Notes: a model not told the origin generated them from the sequence alone. Positions 51,086-60,147 are shown, counted from the first letter of the stretch. The stretch is DNA of 64,000 nt from Verrucomicrobiota bacterium (GCA_016235555.1 JACRKC010000093.1:1-64000), one strand, 5' to 3'. Numbers and translations are program-made.

Positions 51086-52363
51086 ATGAACCTCACCCGC
51101 CGTCGTTTCCTCCAGACCGCCACCGCCGCCGCCATCGGATTCCCGACCATCATCCGGGCGTCGGCCCTCGGCAAGAATGGCACCGTCGCCCCCAGCAACC
51201 GCCTCACGATCGGCGGCATCGGCCTCGGCCCGCGCGGCCGCGAAGACCTGAAATCGTTCCTCAGTCAGAAGGACGTGCAGTTCGTCACGATCGCCGACAG
51301 CCAGAAAGTCCGGCAGGACCTCGTGCGCGTGATGGTCAACCGCCACTATCAGAACGAAGACTGCAAGCAGGTGCAGGACATGTATGACGTGCTCGGCCGC
51401 ACCGACATCGACGCCGTGCTCATCGCCACCGGCGACCGCTGGCACACCATGGCCTCCATCCTCGCCGCGAAGGCGGGCAAGGACATTTACTGCGAGAAGC
51501 CGTGCAGCATGACGATCCGCGAGACGCAGGAACTCGCCGACACGATCAAGCGCTACGGCCGCATCTTCCAGGCCGGCACCCAGCGCCGCAACGTCGACAA
51601 CTTCCAGTTCGCCGCCCACCTCGCCCACACCGGTAAACTCGGCAAAATCCACACCGTCCACGCCGGCATTCTCGCGCTGGGCGAGAGCCACAAGTGGCTG
51701 CCCGAGGAGCCGCTCCCCGCCAAAGAGGTGTGCGACTGGGATCGCTGGCTCGGCCCGGCTCCCTGGCGCCCCTACAACAAGGAATACGTCAACGGCCGCT
51801 GGCGGGGTTATTACGATTTCCACGGCGGCGCCGCGCTCCCCGAGTGGGGCGCCCACACCGTCGACCTCTGCCAGTGGGGCGCGAGCGCGGATCACACCAC
51901 GCCCGTCGAATACGAGGCCGATGGTCAGACCATCTACGCCAAATACGCCAACGGCGTGAAAATGGTCATGCGCCTTTCCGGCTTCAAGGGTGAGGGCAAC
52001 TGGGTCGTGCCCGGCACCTGCCCCGTGCGCTTCGAAGGCGACGAGGGTTGGGTCGAGGCCGCCGACACCGGCAAGATCGCCGTCTCCAATCCCAAGCTGC
52101 TCGAGGGCGGGGCGCCGGCCGAGATGCACGGCACCGATCCCAGCAAACACGTGCGCGACTTCCTCGATTGCGTGAAATCGCGCCAGCAGCCCGCGTGCAG
52201 CGCCGACATCGCGCGCCGCGGTCACATTGTGTCGCACGTCGCCTCCATCGGCTGGCGCCTCGGCCGCAAGGTGAAGTTCGATCCCGTGAAGGAAGTTTTC
52301 ATCGGCGACGACGAGGCCAACCGCCAGGCCAGTCGCTCGCGTCGCTCCCCGTGGCACGCCTGA
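51086..52363 (+). CDS. Tat-exported Gfo/Idh/MocA-family oxidoreductase
   Basis: 425 residues from ATG 51086. A twin-arginine signal (LTRRRFLQTATAAAIGF) opens the protein. The Rossmann part has IGGIGLGPRG and DIDAVLIATGDRW, DIYCEKPCSM gives the E-K-P lysine, and FQAGTQRRNVDNF is the family's substrate-domain start; the C-terminal domain has WLGPAPWRPYNKEYV and the RGHIVSHVASIGWRLGRK tail. Verrucomicrobiota and Planctomycetes have many such secreted members, thought to act on sugars or sugar acids, with NAD(P) bound before export via Tat. It is followed by a HEAT-repeat gene 21 bases downstream. Confidence 0.88.
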   Translation: MNLTRRRFLQTATAAAIGFPTIIRASALGKNGTVAPSNRLTIGGIGLGPRGREDLKSFLSQKDVQFVTIADSQKVRQDLVRVMVNRHYQNEDCKQVQDMYDVLGRTDIDAVLIATGDRWHTMASILAAKAGKDIYCEKPCSMTIRETQELADTIKRYGRIFQAGTQRRNVDNFQFAAHLAHTGKLGKIHTVHAGILALGESHKWLPEEPLPAKEVCDWDRWLGPAPWRPYNKEYVNGRWRGYYDFHGGAALPEWGAHTVDLCQWGASADHTTPVEYEADGQTIYAKYANGVKMVMRLSGFKGEGNWVVPGTCPVRFEGDEGWVEAADTGKIAVSNPKLLEGGAPAEMHGTDPSKHVRDFLDCVKSRQQPACSADIARRGHIVSHVASIGWRLGRKVKFDPVKEVFIGDDEANRQASRSRRSPWHA

Positions 52364-52384
52364 ACCAAGAAACGAGGCTCAAAC

Positions 52385-53071
52385 ATGAAACCGCTTCCGC
52401 ACCTCCCTTCATCCTTCGCCGCTGCCGCGCCCAACCAAAAGAAAGCATCGCCCCCGGCGCCGCCACCCGGCCCCACGCCGCCGATGACCGAAGCCGCGTG
52501 CCTCGCCGCCCTCGCCGGCAGCGATCAGCACGACAAGGCTCGCGCCTGTCAGGAACTCGTCTCCGTCGGCACCCCGGCCGCGGTGCCCGCCCTCGCCGCG
52601 TTGCTCGATCAGGAGAACATCTCCGACTACGCGCGCAGCGCCCTCGAAGGCATCAAGGATCCCTCCGCCAGCGCCGCGCTCCGCAAAGCGCTCGGCACGG
52701 CGAAAGGCCGCCAACTCGCCGGCGTGGTCAACTCGCTCGGCGTCAAACGCGATCCCGCCGCCGTGGGCGATCTCCAGAAACTCGCGCTCGATGCCAAGAG
52801 CGGCGTCGCCTCGGAGGCGGTCGCCTCCCTCGGCATGATCGCCAGCGCCGATGCGACGAAGACACTTCAGAAAATCCTCGCCGACGGTCCGGCGGATTTG
52901 AAGGCGCCGGCCGCGCACGCCGCGCTCATGGCGGCCGAGTCGCTGGCGAAGTCCGGCAAACCGAAGGACGCCCGCCCGTTGCTCGACGCCGTCGTGCGCG
53001 CCTTCCCCGAAGGCCACCTCGCCAACGTCGCCAAAACCCAGGCCGTCTCCCTCGGCGCGAAACGCTCGTAA
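52385..53071 (+). CDS. HEAT-repeat protein
   Basis: 228 residues, ATG 52385. The first 35 residues are Pro/Ala-rich without a clear signal peptide. From about 40 come roughly six HEAT-like helix pairs (TPAAVPALAALLDQENISDY, DPSASAALRKALGTAKGRQL, DPAAVGDLQKLALDAKSGVA). In this phylum such modules often form the C-terminal half of secreted oxidoreductase or heme proteins; here one stands alone behind a Tat-exported oxidoreductase, probably as a binding partner. Function inferred only. Confidence 0.75.
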   Translation: MKPLPHLPSSFAAAAPNQKKASPPAPPPGPTPPMTEAACLAALAGSDQHDKARACQELVSVGTPAAVPALAALLDQENISDYARSALEGIKDPSASAALRKALGTAKGRQLAGVVNSLGVKRDPAAVGDLQKLALDAKSGVASEAVASLGMIASADATKTLQKILADGPADLKAPAAHAALMAAESLAKSGKPKDARPLLDAVVRAFPEGHLANVAKTQAVSLGAKRS

Positions 53072-53124
53072 ACCGGAGCGCAGTCGCGCCCCCTCGCGCC
53101 CGCCGTGAGCCGCGGTGGGCGCCT

Positions 53125-53253
53125 CTTAAAGCGCGTCGAAAAAGGTAGGGCCCGCTCTCCGAGCGGGCCTGAGTTCTCGCGTGCGCCTCTGCCAACTCAG
53201 GCCGGCTCGGAGAGCCGGCCCTACCCACGAACCGGCTTTTTCGACGCCCTCTT
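53125..53253. repeat. Nested palindromic repeat, family 5 (copy A)
   Basis: Outer arms AGCGCGTCGAAAAAGG and CCGGCTTTTTCGACGCCCT enclose inner arms GGTAGGGCCCGCTCTCCGAG and CTCGGAGAGCCGGCCCTACC. Confidence 0.85.
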
Positions 53254-53268
53254 ACTTTCCTGCCCTGC

Positions 53269-53327
53269 GGAGGGGCGCTTTTCCAAGCGCCCAAATTCGG
53301 CGGTTGAAAACCGCCGCTCCGTCGCGC
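53269..53327. repeat. Tandem-hairpin repeat, family 4 (copy B)
   Basis: Near-identical to 50686-50745: GGCGCTTTTCCAAGCGCC then CGGCGGTTGAAAACCGCCG, then CTCCGTCGC. Confidence 0.88.
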
Positions 53328-53347
53328 TCACCGGACGGCAAGAAACC

Positions 53348-53502
53348 AGAGGCTGTCATGCACTTTTGTCCAAGAAGACGCTCGCGCTCCGAGGTAGGAG
53401 CAGGTCTGTGACCTACCCTTTCGCGCGGTGAGTGTTCGAGGGCGGGTCACAGACCCGCCCTACTCCCGGCCGCCGCTTCGCGCAAAGTTCATGGCAGCCT
53501 CT
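53348..53502. repeat. Nested palindromic repeat with AGAGGCTGYCATG arms
   Basis: Outer arms AGAGGCTGTCATGCACTTTT and CAAAGTTCATGGCAGCCTCT enclose inner arms of GGTAGGAGCAGGTCTGTGAC and GGTCACAGACCCGCCCTAC type. Confidence 0.8.
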
Positions 53503-53504
53503 AT

Positions 53505-53630
53505 GAAGACATCGAAAAAGGTCGCCCAGCAAGGTAGCGGAAGCCGTGAGGCTTTCGCCGCGTCGAGCGAAACGCTCACGCGTTCCGCTACAGGACCGCG
53601 CGATCACGCGGCTTTTTCGACGCCCTCTAA
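53505..53630. repeat. Nested palindromic repeat, family 5 (copy B)
   Basis: Outer arms ACATCGAAAAAGG and CGGCTTTTTCGACGCCCT, like 53125-53253, but the inner palindrome is different: GGTAGCGGAAGCCGTGAGG against CTCACGCGTTCCGCTAC. Confidence 0.82.
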
Positions 53631-53670
53631 CACTACTTTGTCACGTTCTTCTCAAAAACGACTCCAAAAC

Positions 53671-53695
53671 GAAAGTAACCCATTGGGTTACTTTC
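53671..53695. repeat. 25-base perfect palindrome
   Basis: GAAAGTAACCCA and TGGGTTACTTTC around a single T. Same core as the palindrome inside ilvN at 43109-43133. Confidence 0.85.
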
Positions 53696-53805
53696 CCCCT
53701 GAAAAACCCGGCGGTGATGAGCGTGAACATAACGAAGTAATACTAAGATGCGCCCCCGCGACCGGTCTCGGTGATCTTCCGTTTGCATCACGGGCCGATC
53801 CTGTG

Positions 53806-55470
53806 ATGCTCGCGGGGATCGTTCCACGCGCCGGTGCGCGACGGGCCCGTGGCGATGTTCCGTGGTCGCGCCCTCTCCCTCCCGTGCCGCGCAACGTCCC
53901 TCCTCAGATTCGCACCCGCATCGCGGCCCTGCTCGCCGGGCTGGTCGTGTTGCTCGCCATCGCGATCGCGGGAATTCACTGGATCGAGGAGCGGGGTCGC
54001 GCCGAAACCGTGGCCGACGAAGCCAACGAGCACGGCCGCCTGCTGGACGCATTGTTGATGCACGCCGGCCGGCCCCTGCGGCTGTTCGTCGAGACCAACG
54101 CGCGGCGCGTATCGTTCACGCGTCCCGGGGAGGCGCCACGCGGCGCGTCACCCGAGACCACGCTGCGTGCAGGCCTGCGCACTTTCGGAGTCGACGCCGC
54201 GTGGGTGCTCGAAGCCGATGGCGTTCCGCGCCTGAGTGAGTCGCTGGTGGGCCCCGCATTGGACGCACCGCCCATCACCGGAGAGCAACTCGCCGCCCTC
54301 CCTGCGCCCACCGCGAGCTACTACGTCGAACGCGCGGGTATCGTCTATCGCATCCGTGGAGCCCGGCTGGCCGCGGACGGGACCCACCCGAACGCTCCGC
54401 GCGGCTGGCTGTTCGCGGCCCGGCGCTGGGATCGCTCCGACTTGGCCCGCCCCGCCCTGCCGATCGAAGGCCGGCTCACGTTCGTCGCGCCCACCGAGGC
54501 CGGCCGTCCGGCATCCGAAGAGCTCCCGGTGCGCATCGAACGGATGCTGCGCGACGTCGAGGGGCGCCCGCTGAAAGTCCTCCGCGTGGAATACCGCCCG
54601 AACTCCGTCGACGTCGCCGCGACCAACGACTCGCTCGAAATGCTGGTGATGGCCGGTTACGCCATCACGACCTTCGGCGTGTTGCTCTTCTGCCTGTTCC
54701 GGTGGGTCGTGGCGCCCGCCGGCGAGGTTCAGCGCATCCTCGAGGAGCGCGACTCGGGGGCCCTGCGCCCCATGATCGCCCGCGGCGGCTACCTGGCGAA
54801 ACTCGCCGAGCTCGTGCGCCAGTTGCTCGAGACGCAGGACCGGCTCAAACAAACCCTGAACGATCGCGAGCGCCTCGGTCGCGATCTGCACGATGGCGCG
54901 ATCCAAACCATCTACGCCGCCGGCATGGGCCTCGCGGCCGCACGGGCCAATCTCCGCGCCGACCCGGCCAATGCCGAGAATCAGCTCGACAACATCCGCG
55001 CCGAGCTGAACGCCACGATCGTCGATTTGCGCAGCTTCCTCCACGGACTGGAACCGGAACCGAGCGAGCGCCGGACGTTTGGCGCAGCCGTGCGCGCCAT
55101 GACCGGGCTGATGGAGGCAGCCCGGAATGTGAGTTTTTCCATCGAGATCGATGAGGCCGTCGCCGCACGCCTCTCCGCGGAGTTCCAGATGCAACTCCTG
55201 CAGATCGTGCGGGAAGCGGTCAGCAACGCCGTGCGCCACGGCGGTGCGCGGAGCGTGACCGTCGCGCTTCGGTCGGAGTCCGGCACGACCACGCTGGCGA
55301 TTTCCGATGACGGCCGGTCCACCGACTCGCCCGCCATGCGCGGCTCGGGGCGCGGCCTCGCCAATTTTCAAGCCCGGGCCCACGAGCTCGGTGGCACGAT
55401 CACCGTCGCGGCGCGTCCCGCCGGTGGCGTCGTCGTGACCCTGCTCCTTCCTCCGAAAATCGAACCATGA
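53806..55470 (+). CDS. NarL-type sensor histidine kinase
   Basis: 554 residues from ATG 53806; GTG 53884 would give 528 and put the first membrane helix (AALLAGLVVLLAIAIAGI) nearer the N-terminus, so either is possible. A periplasmic domain of about 240 residues lies between two membrane helices (second: MLVMAGYAITTFGVLLFCLF). The HisKA_3 domain has RERLGRDLHDGAIQTIYAAG (His near 362), and the ATPase has IVREAVSNAVRHGG and GRGLANFQARAHELGG. It autophosphorylates and passes phosphate to the regulator encoded next, with which it overlaps (ATGA). The sensed signal is unknown. Confidence 0.93.
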   Translation: MLAGIVPRAGARRARGDVPWSRPLPPVPRNVPPQIRTRIAALLAGLVVLLAIAIAGIHWIEERGRAETVADEANEHGRLLDALLMHAGRPLRLFVETNARRVSFTRPGEAPRGASPETTLRAGLRTFGVDAAWVLEADGVPRLSESLVGPALDAPPITGEQLAALPAPTASYYVERAGIVYRIRGARLAADGTHPNAPRGWLFAARRWDRSDLARPALPIEGRLTFVAPTEAGRPASEELPVRIERMLRDVEGRPLKVLRVEYRPNSVDVAATNDSLEMLVMAGYAITTFGVLLFCLFRWVVAPAGEVQRILEERDSGALRPMIARGGYLAKLAELVRQLLETQDRLKQTLNDRERLGRDLHDGAIQTIYAAGMGLAAARANLRADPANAENQLDNIRAELNATIVDLRSFLHGLEPEPSERRTFGAAVRAMTGLMEAARNVSFSIEIDEAVAARLSAEFQMQLLQIVREAVSNAVRHGGARSVTVALRSESGTTTLAISDDGRSTDSPAMRGSGRGLANFQARAHELGGTITVAARPAGGVVVTLLLPPKIEP

Positions 55471-56138
55471 GCAACCCCGCCACTCCCATCCGCGTCCTGG
55501 TCGTCGACGACAGCGCCTTGGTGCGCCACGGCATCCGCGCCGCGCTGGCGACGCAACTTGGCCCCCGGCCTGTGCAAGTCGCCGCGGAAGCCGACTCGGT
55601 GGCCTCCGCCGTTCGTCTGGCCACGGAAACGAAACCCGACGTTGTGCTGCTCGACATTCGCCTGCCCGACGGCACCGGCATCGACGCGTGCCGCGAAATC
55701 ACGCAACGACTCCCCGAGACGGCCGTCCTGATGCTGACTTCGTTTGCGGGCGATGCCCTCCTCTACGATTCCGTGGTCGCCGGCGCCAAGGGCTACTTGA
55801 TGAAGGAGGTCGATCCCGCCGGCCTGCTCGATGCGATCACGCGGGCGGCGGAGGGCCGGCCGGTCCTGACCCCTGACGTGGCCGCGAAAGTCATGCAGAT
55901 GCTGCGGAGCGGCCCGCCCGCCGCCACCGAGGCGGACCTGTCCAAGCTTTCGCTCCAAGAGCGTCGCGTGCTCGCCCTCGTCGCCACCGGCCGGACCAAC
56001 CGCGCGATCGGCGATGAACTCGGTCTGAGTGAGAACACAGTTAAGAACTACCTCGTAAACGTCTTTGAGAAGTTGCGCGTCAAACGCCGGTCGCAAGCGG
56101 CGGCGCTTTTCATCCAGGCGAACGCAGATCGAAAATAG
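55467..56138 (+). CDS. NarL/FixJ-family response regulator
   Basis: 223 residues, ATG 55467, overlapping the kinase stop. Receiver domain: VLVVDDSALVRHGI (Asp14-Asp15), DVVLLDIRLPDGTG (phospho-acceptor Asp63), MLTSFAGDALLY and GYLMKEVDPAGLL (Lys). LuxR-type DNA-binding domain at about 155-212 (LSLQERRVLALVATGRTNRA, ELGLSENTVKNYLVNVFEKL). It forms a two-component system with the preceding kinase. Its targets might include the pseudopilin cluster that starts 87 bases downstream on the same strand. Confidence 0.95.
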   Translation: MSNPATPIRVLVVDDSALVRHGIRAALATQLGPRPVQVAAEADSVASAVRLATETKPDVVLLDIRLPDGTGIDACREITQRLPETAVLMLTSFAGDALLYDSVVAGAKGYLMKEVDPAGLLDAITRAAEGRPVLTPDVAAKVMQMLRSGPPAATEADLSKLSLQERRVLALVATGRTNRAIGDELGLSENTVKNYLVNVFEKLRVKRRSQAAALFIQANADRK

Positions 56139-56225
56139 GCCCGTTCAGGCTAGGCCTGCTACGTCCCTAAATCGCAGCCGGAGTGGCCCTAACTGGGTCC
56201 GGGGAAATCCCCGATAATCGGCATC

Positions 56226-56705
56226 GTGTATTCTACCCATTCCCCGACGGCCGCCACCGGAAGCCTGACCGCATCCCACCGCCGCCGGGCCGGCTTCACG
56301 ATCGCTGAAGTCGCGATGGCCACCGCCATTCTGGCCCTCGGGATTTCGACCTCGATCACGGTGATGCAACGCGGCTTCGCGATGCTGGACTCCGCCCGGA
56401 ATGTCACGACCGCCGGGCAGATTCTCGTCAGCCAGATGGAGCAGTTGCGCATGTATGACTGGGCGACGGTCAATGCCTACCCCACCAGCGAGACGACGCT
56501 GACGATCGATTCCGTCTTCACGAGCAGCAGCACCGTCGGCAACCGCTTCACCCTCAAACGGACCATCTCCTCCCCCGCCACCGAGGTGCTGCAAATCACC
56601 TTCAAGGTCTCCTGGCGCAACTACGACGGCCGCACCATCGAGCGCGAAATGACCACCTACTATGCGCGCTACGGCATCCATGACTACTACTACAATCACA
56701 CGTAG
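56226..56705 (+). CDS. Prepilin-type protein (PilV-like minor pseudopilin)
   Basis: 159 residues from GTG 56226 (no ATG nearby). A class III signal is clear: RRRAGFTIAEVAMATAILAL, with cleavage after Gly23 and Glu at +5 (E28), followed by a membrane helix. The rest is a small globular beta domain (LTIDSVFTSSSTVGNRFTLK). Minor pseudopilins of this kind prime assembly of type IV pili or type II secretion fibres. First gene of a run of three prepilin-like genes. Confidence 0.88.
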   Translation: MYSTHSPTAATGSLTASHRRRAGFTIAEVAMATAILALGISTSITVMQRGFAMLDSARNVTTAGQILVSQMEQLRMYDWATVNAYPTSETTLTIDSVFTSSSTVGNRFTLKRTISSPATEVLQITFKVSWRNYDGRTIEREMTTYYARYGIHDYYYNHT

Positions 56706-57255
56706 CAAAACCCGGCGCGGCTTCACCCTCGCCGAGGTGATCGTGGGTTCGGCCATCGGCGCGTTCATTCTCGCGGGAATGCTCTCGACCTTTCTCATGC
56801 TCGGCCGCAGCGGCACCAACATCGTCTCCTATTCGACGATGGACGCCCAGACCCGCCGCGCGCTCGAGGAGTTCGCCCAGGATGTGCGCATGGCGAGCAA
56901 CATCACGTGGAATGGCGACCTTTCGATCACGCTCACCGTCCCGGACAACTACCCGGCCAACGCCAATCTGGTCACGTATGCGTGGGACACCACCGCGGGC
57001 AGCGCCACCTACCACCACTTCTTCCGGAAACCAGGGAACGACGCGGCCACGACCACCCGGACCTCCTTCATCCGCAACGTCACCAGCCTGCGCTTCCTCC
57101 GCTACGACCGGCTGAATGCCACCGCGACCACGGACGCGGGCACCAAGCGCATCCAGATCAACATGACCATCACGACTGAAAATCGCACGGTGGTCGCCGC
57201 CACCGACACCACGCTCTCCGCCTCGTTCGTGCTCAGAAACAAGACCACCAACTAA
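56680..57255 (+). CDS. Prepilin-type protein (PilW-like minor pseudopilin)
   Basis: 191 residues from ATG 56680 (MTTTTITRSKTRRGFTLAEV); an upstream ATG at 56662 overlaps further. Cleavage after Gly14, Glu at +5 (E19), helix IVGSAIGAFILAGMLSTFLM. The globular part has STMDAQTRRALEEFAQDVR and beta strands (DLSITLTVPDNYPANANLVT). The reading frame begins 26 bases inside the previous gene, so the two are tightly linked. Confidence 0.88.
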   Translation: MTTTTITRSKTRRGFTLAEVIVGSAIGAFILAGMLSTFLMLGRSGTNIVSYSTMDAQTRRALEEFAQDVRMASNITWNGDLSITLTVPDNYPANANLVTYAWDTTAGSATYHHFFRKPGNDAATTTRTSFIRNVTSLRFLRYDRLNATATTDAGTKRIQINMTITTENRTVVAATDTTLSASFVLRNKTTN

Positions 57256-57260
57256 CCGCC

Positions 57261-58721
57261 ATGCGCTCTTCCGCCAACGTCCCTTTTCCCGGCCGGGCCG
57301 CTCAGGTTCACTCCAACCGTGGGTCCATCCTGATCGTCGCGCTGATCCTGTGCGCGGTCATCGCCATCTCGTTGGTCAGCTATTACCGGCTCGCCAGCAG
57401 CGCGCTCAAGGGCGCCAACCGATCCCTGCTCTCCTTCTCCAACATCAACGTCGTCGAGATGGGGGTCGAACGGTCCATGGCGTGCCTGTATCAGGTTTCC
57501 ACCGGCGTGGCGGCCGCGACGGCGTGGAGCGGCTGGACGCTCAACTCGGGCACCAATGAGGCCACCACCACCTTCCCGTCATCCAGCACCTACTTCACGG
57601 TCGGACCCAACACCCGCGCCCAAGTCAAAGTTTACGTTCGCAACTACACCGGCTCCGGCGGACAGCCCGTCATTGTGGCCAAGTCCATCATCACCCCGCC
57701 GGACGGACCAACCATGAGCAAGTTTGTCGAGGTCACGCTCACCAACCGCTCGCTCTGGGGTTACGGCATGGTCGGCCGGACCTGGGTGCACATGAACAGC
57801 AATGCCCGGGCCGACAGCTGGATCTCCGATCAGGACGGCAACCCGGGCACCGCCGGGGTCGCCTACAGCTCCGCCCTCCGCCGCGACAACGGCACCGTCG
57901 GCACCGTCAGCAGCGCAAACGGCGCGATCGCCATGGACTCCAACGCCGAGATCTACGGCACGGCCAACACCGGCGGCGGCACGGTCTCGACCAACAGCAA
58001 CGTGCGCATCTACAGCGCCACCAGCCCCGGCACGCCCAAGGTCGATCCCAGCCGCGTCCACACCGATTTCACCTTCACGTTCCCGCCCATCACGACCCCG
58101 ACCGTCACCCCGATCACGCTTTCCACGACGATGACGGGCGGTTCCTCCGCCTCCCCCCAGGTCCTGCCGCGCCTCGGCGACGCGGCGGTCGGCGGCAAGT
58201 TTTACTACCGCTTCGCCACCGGGAAGAACATCAACATGGACTCGAACAAATACATTTCGATCACGGATTCAGTCGTGTTGATCTTCGACAACCACGCCGG
58301 CTTCGACGCCATCCACACCAGCTCGAACGCCAACATCAATGTCACCGCCGGCAAGACCCTCGAAATCTACACCAACGGCAACCTCACCCTCGACAGCAAC
58401 AACAACCTCAACGTCGGCAACGAAGCGAAGAACCTCACCATCTACGGCACCAATCCCACCAGCCAGACCTTCACCCTCTCCAGCAACGTCACCATCTACG
58501 GCACCATCTACGCCCCGAACGCGACCTACCGGATCGATTCGAACTGCAACCTCTACGGCGCCGTCATCGCGAACACGATCCAGATGGATTCCAACGCCGC
58601 CTTTCACTACGACGAGTCGCTCGCCGGCGCCGGAACCGGCTCCGGCTTCCGCGTCTCCAAGTGGAAGGAACTGCAAACCGCGAGTGAACGAGCCACCTAT
58701 GCGGCCGCGCTCAATTTCTGA
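57261..58721 (+). CDS. PilX-like pseudopilin with Asn-rich beta-helix C-terminus
   Basis: 486 residues, ATG 57261. An N-terminal membrane segment (RGSILIVALILCAVIAISLV) resembles PilX but has no FTLxE motif. The body then carries repeated strands with S-N or D-S-N turns (AMDSNAEIYG, STNSNVRIYS, MDSNKYISITDSV, SNVTIYGTIYAPNATYRID, MDSNAAFHYDES), the pattern of a stacked, possibly polymer-forming, beta helix (DUF7305-like). It probably forms or caps an extracellular fibre. Overlaps none; the following gene begins 2 bases after its stop. Confidence 0.8.
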   Translation: MRSSANVPFPGRAAQVHSNRGSILIVALILCAVIAISLVSYYRLASSALKGANRSLLSFSNINVVEMGVERSMACLYQVSTGVAAATAWSGWTLNSGTNEATTTFPSSSTYFTVGPNTRAQVKVYVRNYTGSGGQPVIVAKSIITPPDGPTMSKFVEVTLTNRSLWGYGMVGRTWVHMNSNARADSWISDQDGNPGTAGVAYSSALRRDNGTVGTVSSANGAIAMDSNAEIYGTANTGGGTVSTNSNVRIYSATSPGTPKVDPSRVHTDFTFTFPPITTPTVTPITLSTTMTGGSSASPQVLPRLGDAAVGGKFYYRFATGKNINMDSNKYISITDSVVLIFDNHAGFDAIHTSSNANINVTAGKTLEIYTNGNLTLDSNNNLNVGNEAKNLTIYGTNPTSQTFTLSSNVTIYGTIYAPNATYRIDSNCNLYGAVIANTIQMDSNAAFHYDESLAGAGTGSGFRVSKWKELQTASERATYAAALNF

Positions 58722-58723
58722 CG

Positions 58724-59062
58724 ATGGTTCCTCCTTCCTCGCTCCCGCCCGAGCCGACCCTCCAGGCCGCTTTCTGCCGGAAATTCGGCTGCACGCCGGA
58801 TCAATTCGAGCAGAAGGTCTTCCTCCGATCGCTCTACCCGCACGCCCGCCTGCTCACGTTTTTCATCGGCCACCGCGCCGAGAGCTTTGCGCTCGACCGC
58901 GCGCTCGTCCGCTACTGCGGCCGGCTGAACTCCCGCGCGGCGATCGACGCGGAGCTCCGGGAATTCGCCCGCGCCCCGGACAACGCCCGGCTCTCACGCC
59001 GCCTCCTCCGTCTGCGCATTTCCGGCCGGAGGTTTCGGCAACTCACGTCCCAAATCCTGTGA
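58724..59062 (+). CDS. Small helical hypothetical protein of the pseudopilin cluster
   Basis: 112 residues, ATG 58724. Mostly helix-forming, basic C-terminus (RLSRRLLRLRISGRRFRQLT) and PHARLLTFFIGHR core. Not recognised. It follows the PilX-like gene by 2 bases and its stop overlaps the next small gene (GTGA), so it belongs to the same transcript. Confidence 0.72.
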   Translation: MVPPSSLPPEPTLQAAFCRKFGCTPDQFEQKVFLRSLYPHARLLTFFIGHRAESFALDRALVRYCGRLNSRAAIDAELREFARAPDNARLSRRLLRLRISGRRFRQLTSQIL

Positions 59063-59301
59063 ACGCCTGCCCCTCCCCCCAACGACTCCCCGCCGGTCCG
59101 CCCCCACCCGCCGGATGCGACGGAAACCAGCTGCGTTGCCCCGCCGGCCGAAACTGCCGGCTCACGCTCGTGAATCGCAAGGAGCTCCTGGTGTATTGCG
59201 TCCCGCTCGAACCCGGCCCGTGCGCCAACGTCATGGCCTTCGGCGACACCCGGTTCTGCCGCGCCTTGCTGGGCAGCCGGCCGGCCGCCAGCGGCGGTTG
59301 A
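59059..59301 (+). CDS. Small Cys-rich hypothetical protein
   Basis: 80 residues from a GTG at 59059 whose GTGA overlaps the stop of the previous gene. Six or more Cys occur in a short span (PAGCDGNQLRCPAGRNCRL, LVYCVPLEPGPC, TRFCRALLG), with a C-x-G-x-N-C pattern that could bind a metal or form disulfides. It would be missed by length- and ATG-based calling. No family recognised. Confidence 0.62.
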   Translation: MNACPSPQRLPAGPPPPAGCDGNQLRCPAGRNCRLTLVNRKELLVYCVPLEPGPCANVMAFGDTRFCRALLGSRPAASGG

Positions 59302-59355
59302 TCCCGGCACCACGAGCCGGTGATGCTCCCCGTGTTTATCGAACGCTAAAGGCTG

Positions 59356-60147
59356 TCATGAACTATCGCCGGAGAGCAGGGCCGAGCCTTCGCGCGCGCT
59401 GCGCTGCGCAGCACACAAGGGCATGACCGCCGCGAGGCGGGTTCGCCACCGGATCATCGACTCTCCGACCGCAATGCCAACCGCCGCGATCACGATGCCG
59501 ATCAAAATATCGATCGGTCGATGCTGCCAGATGAGCGCAATCGAAGGTAGTCCGAGCACCAGCATTCCCACCAGCGGCCTGCGCCAGGTCGGGCGGTCAC
59601 GACCCGCAAACCACGCCGCCACGATTGGCCCCAGCGCATGGCCCGCAGGCATCACGTTGTTGGGGGCATCAATCCGGACGATCCCCCGGTAGACTTCGTT
59701 CCACCATCCCTCCGGCATGGGTGGCCGGGGCAGAGTGGTCGGAATCAAGATCCAGCCCCCCGCGATCACCAGAAAACCGCAGGCCAAGGCCAACAGGCAC
59801 GCGAAAAATTTCGTGGTGTCGCGGATGGACAGCGGCAGCACCCAGGGAACAAACAACATGGCCAGATACACTGGGGCGAAAGCCGGCCAGAATGGCACCC
59901 AGGCCGGCATCACCACCGTGCTGCGCGACACTGACGGGGCGTCACCGATGTGTGCGTAGACCATGATCATCGTCCCACAGAGGACGCTGCTTGCCGCCAA
60001 CCGCCCCAACACCCCCGCCAAACCTCCAGGATACTTCGCATCCCGCTCGCCGACTAAACCGCCGCTCCTCTGTAGTGCCCAGCAAAGGTAACTCACGCCA
60101 AGCACTCCTGCGACAAAGCAACCGATGGGAAGCAGTGGAGTCCTCAT
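59356..60147 (-). CDS. PAP2-superfamily membrane protein
   Basis: 263 residues from ATG 60147; a TTG at 60171 would add 8 residues. Six hydrophobic segments (LPIGCFVAGVLGVSYLCWAL, LAMLFVPWVLPLS, FFACLLALACGFLVIAGGW). Late motifs APNNVMPAGHALGPIVAAWF and IWQHRPIDILIGIVIAAVGI correspond to the P-S-G-H and H...D active-site blocks of PAP2/inositol-phosphoceramide-synthase relatives, though the first block is M-P-A-G-H and the second lacks the usual spacing. It may act on lipid phosphates or pyrophosphates at the membrane. Confidence 0.75.
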   Translation of the reverse strand: MRTPLLPIGCFVAGVLGVSYLCWALQRSGGLVGERDAKYPGGLAGVLGRLAASSVLCGTMIMVYAHIGDAPSVSRSTVVMPAWVPFWPAFAPVYLAMLFVPWVLPLSIRDTTKFFACLLALACGFLVIAGGWILIPTTLPRPPMPEGWWNEVYRGIVRIDAPNNVMPAGHALGPIVAAWFAGRDRPTWRRPLVGMLVLGLPSIALIWQHRPIDILIGIVIAAVGIAVGESMIRWRTRLAAVMPLCAAQRSAREGSALLSGDSS

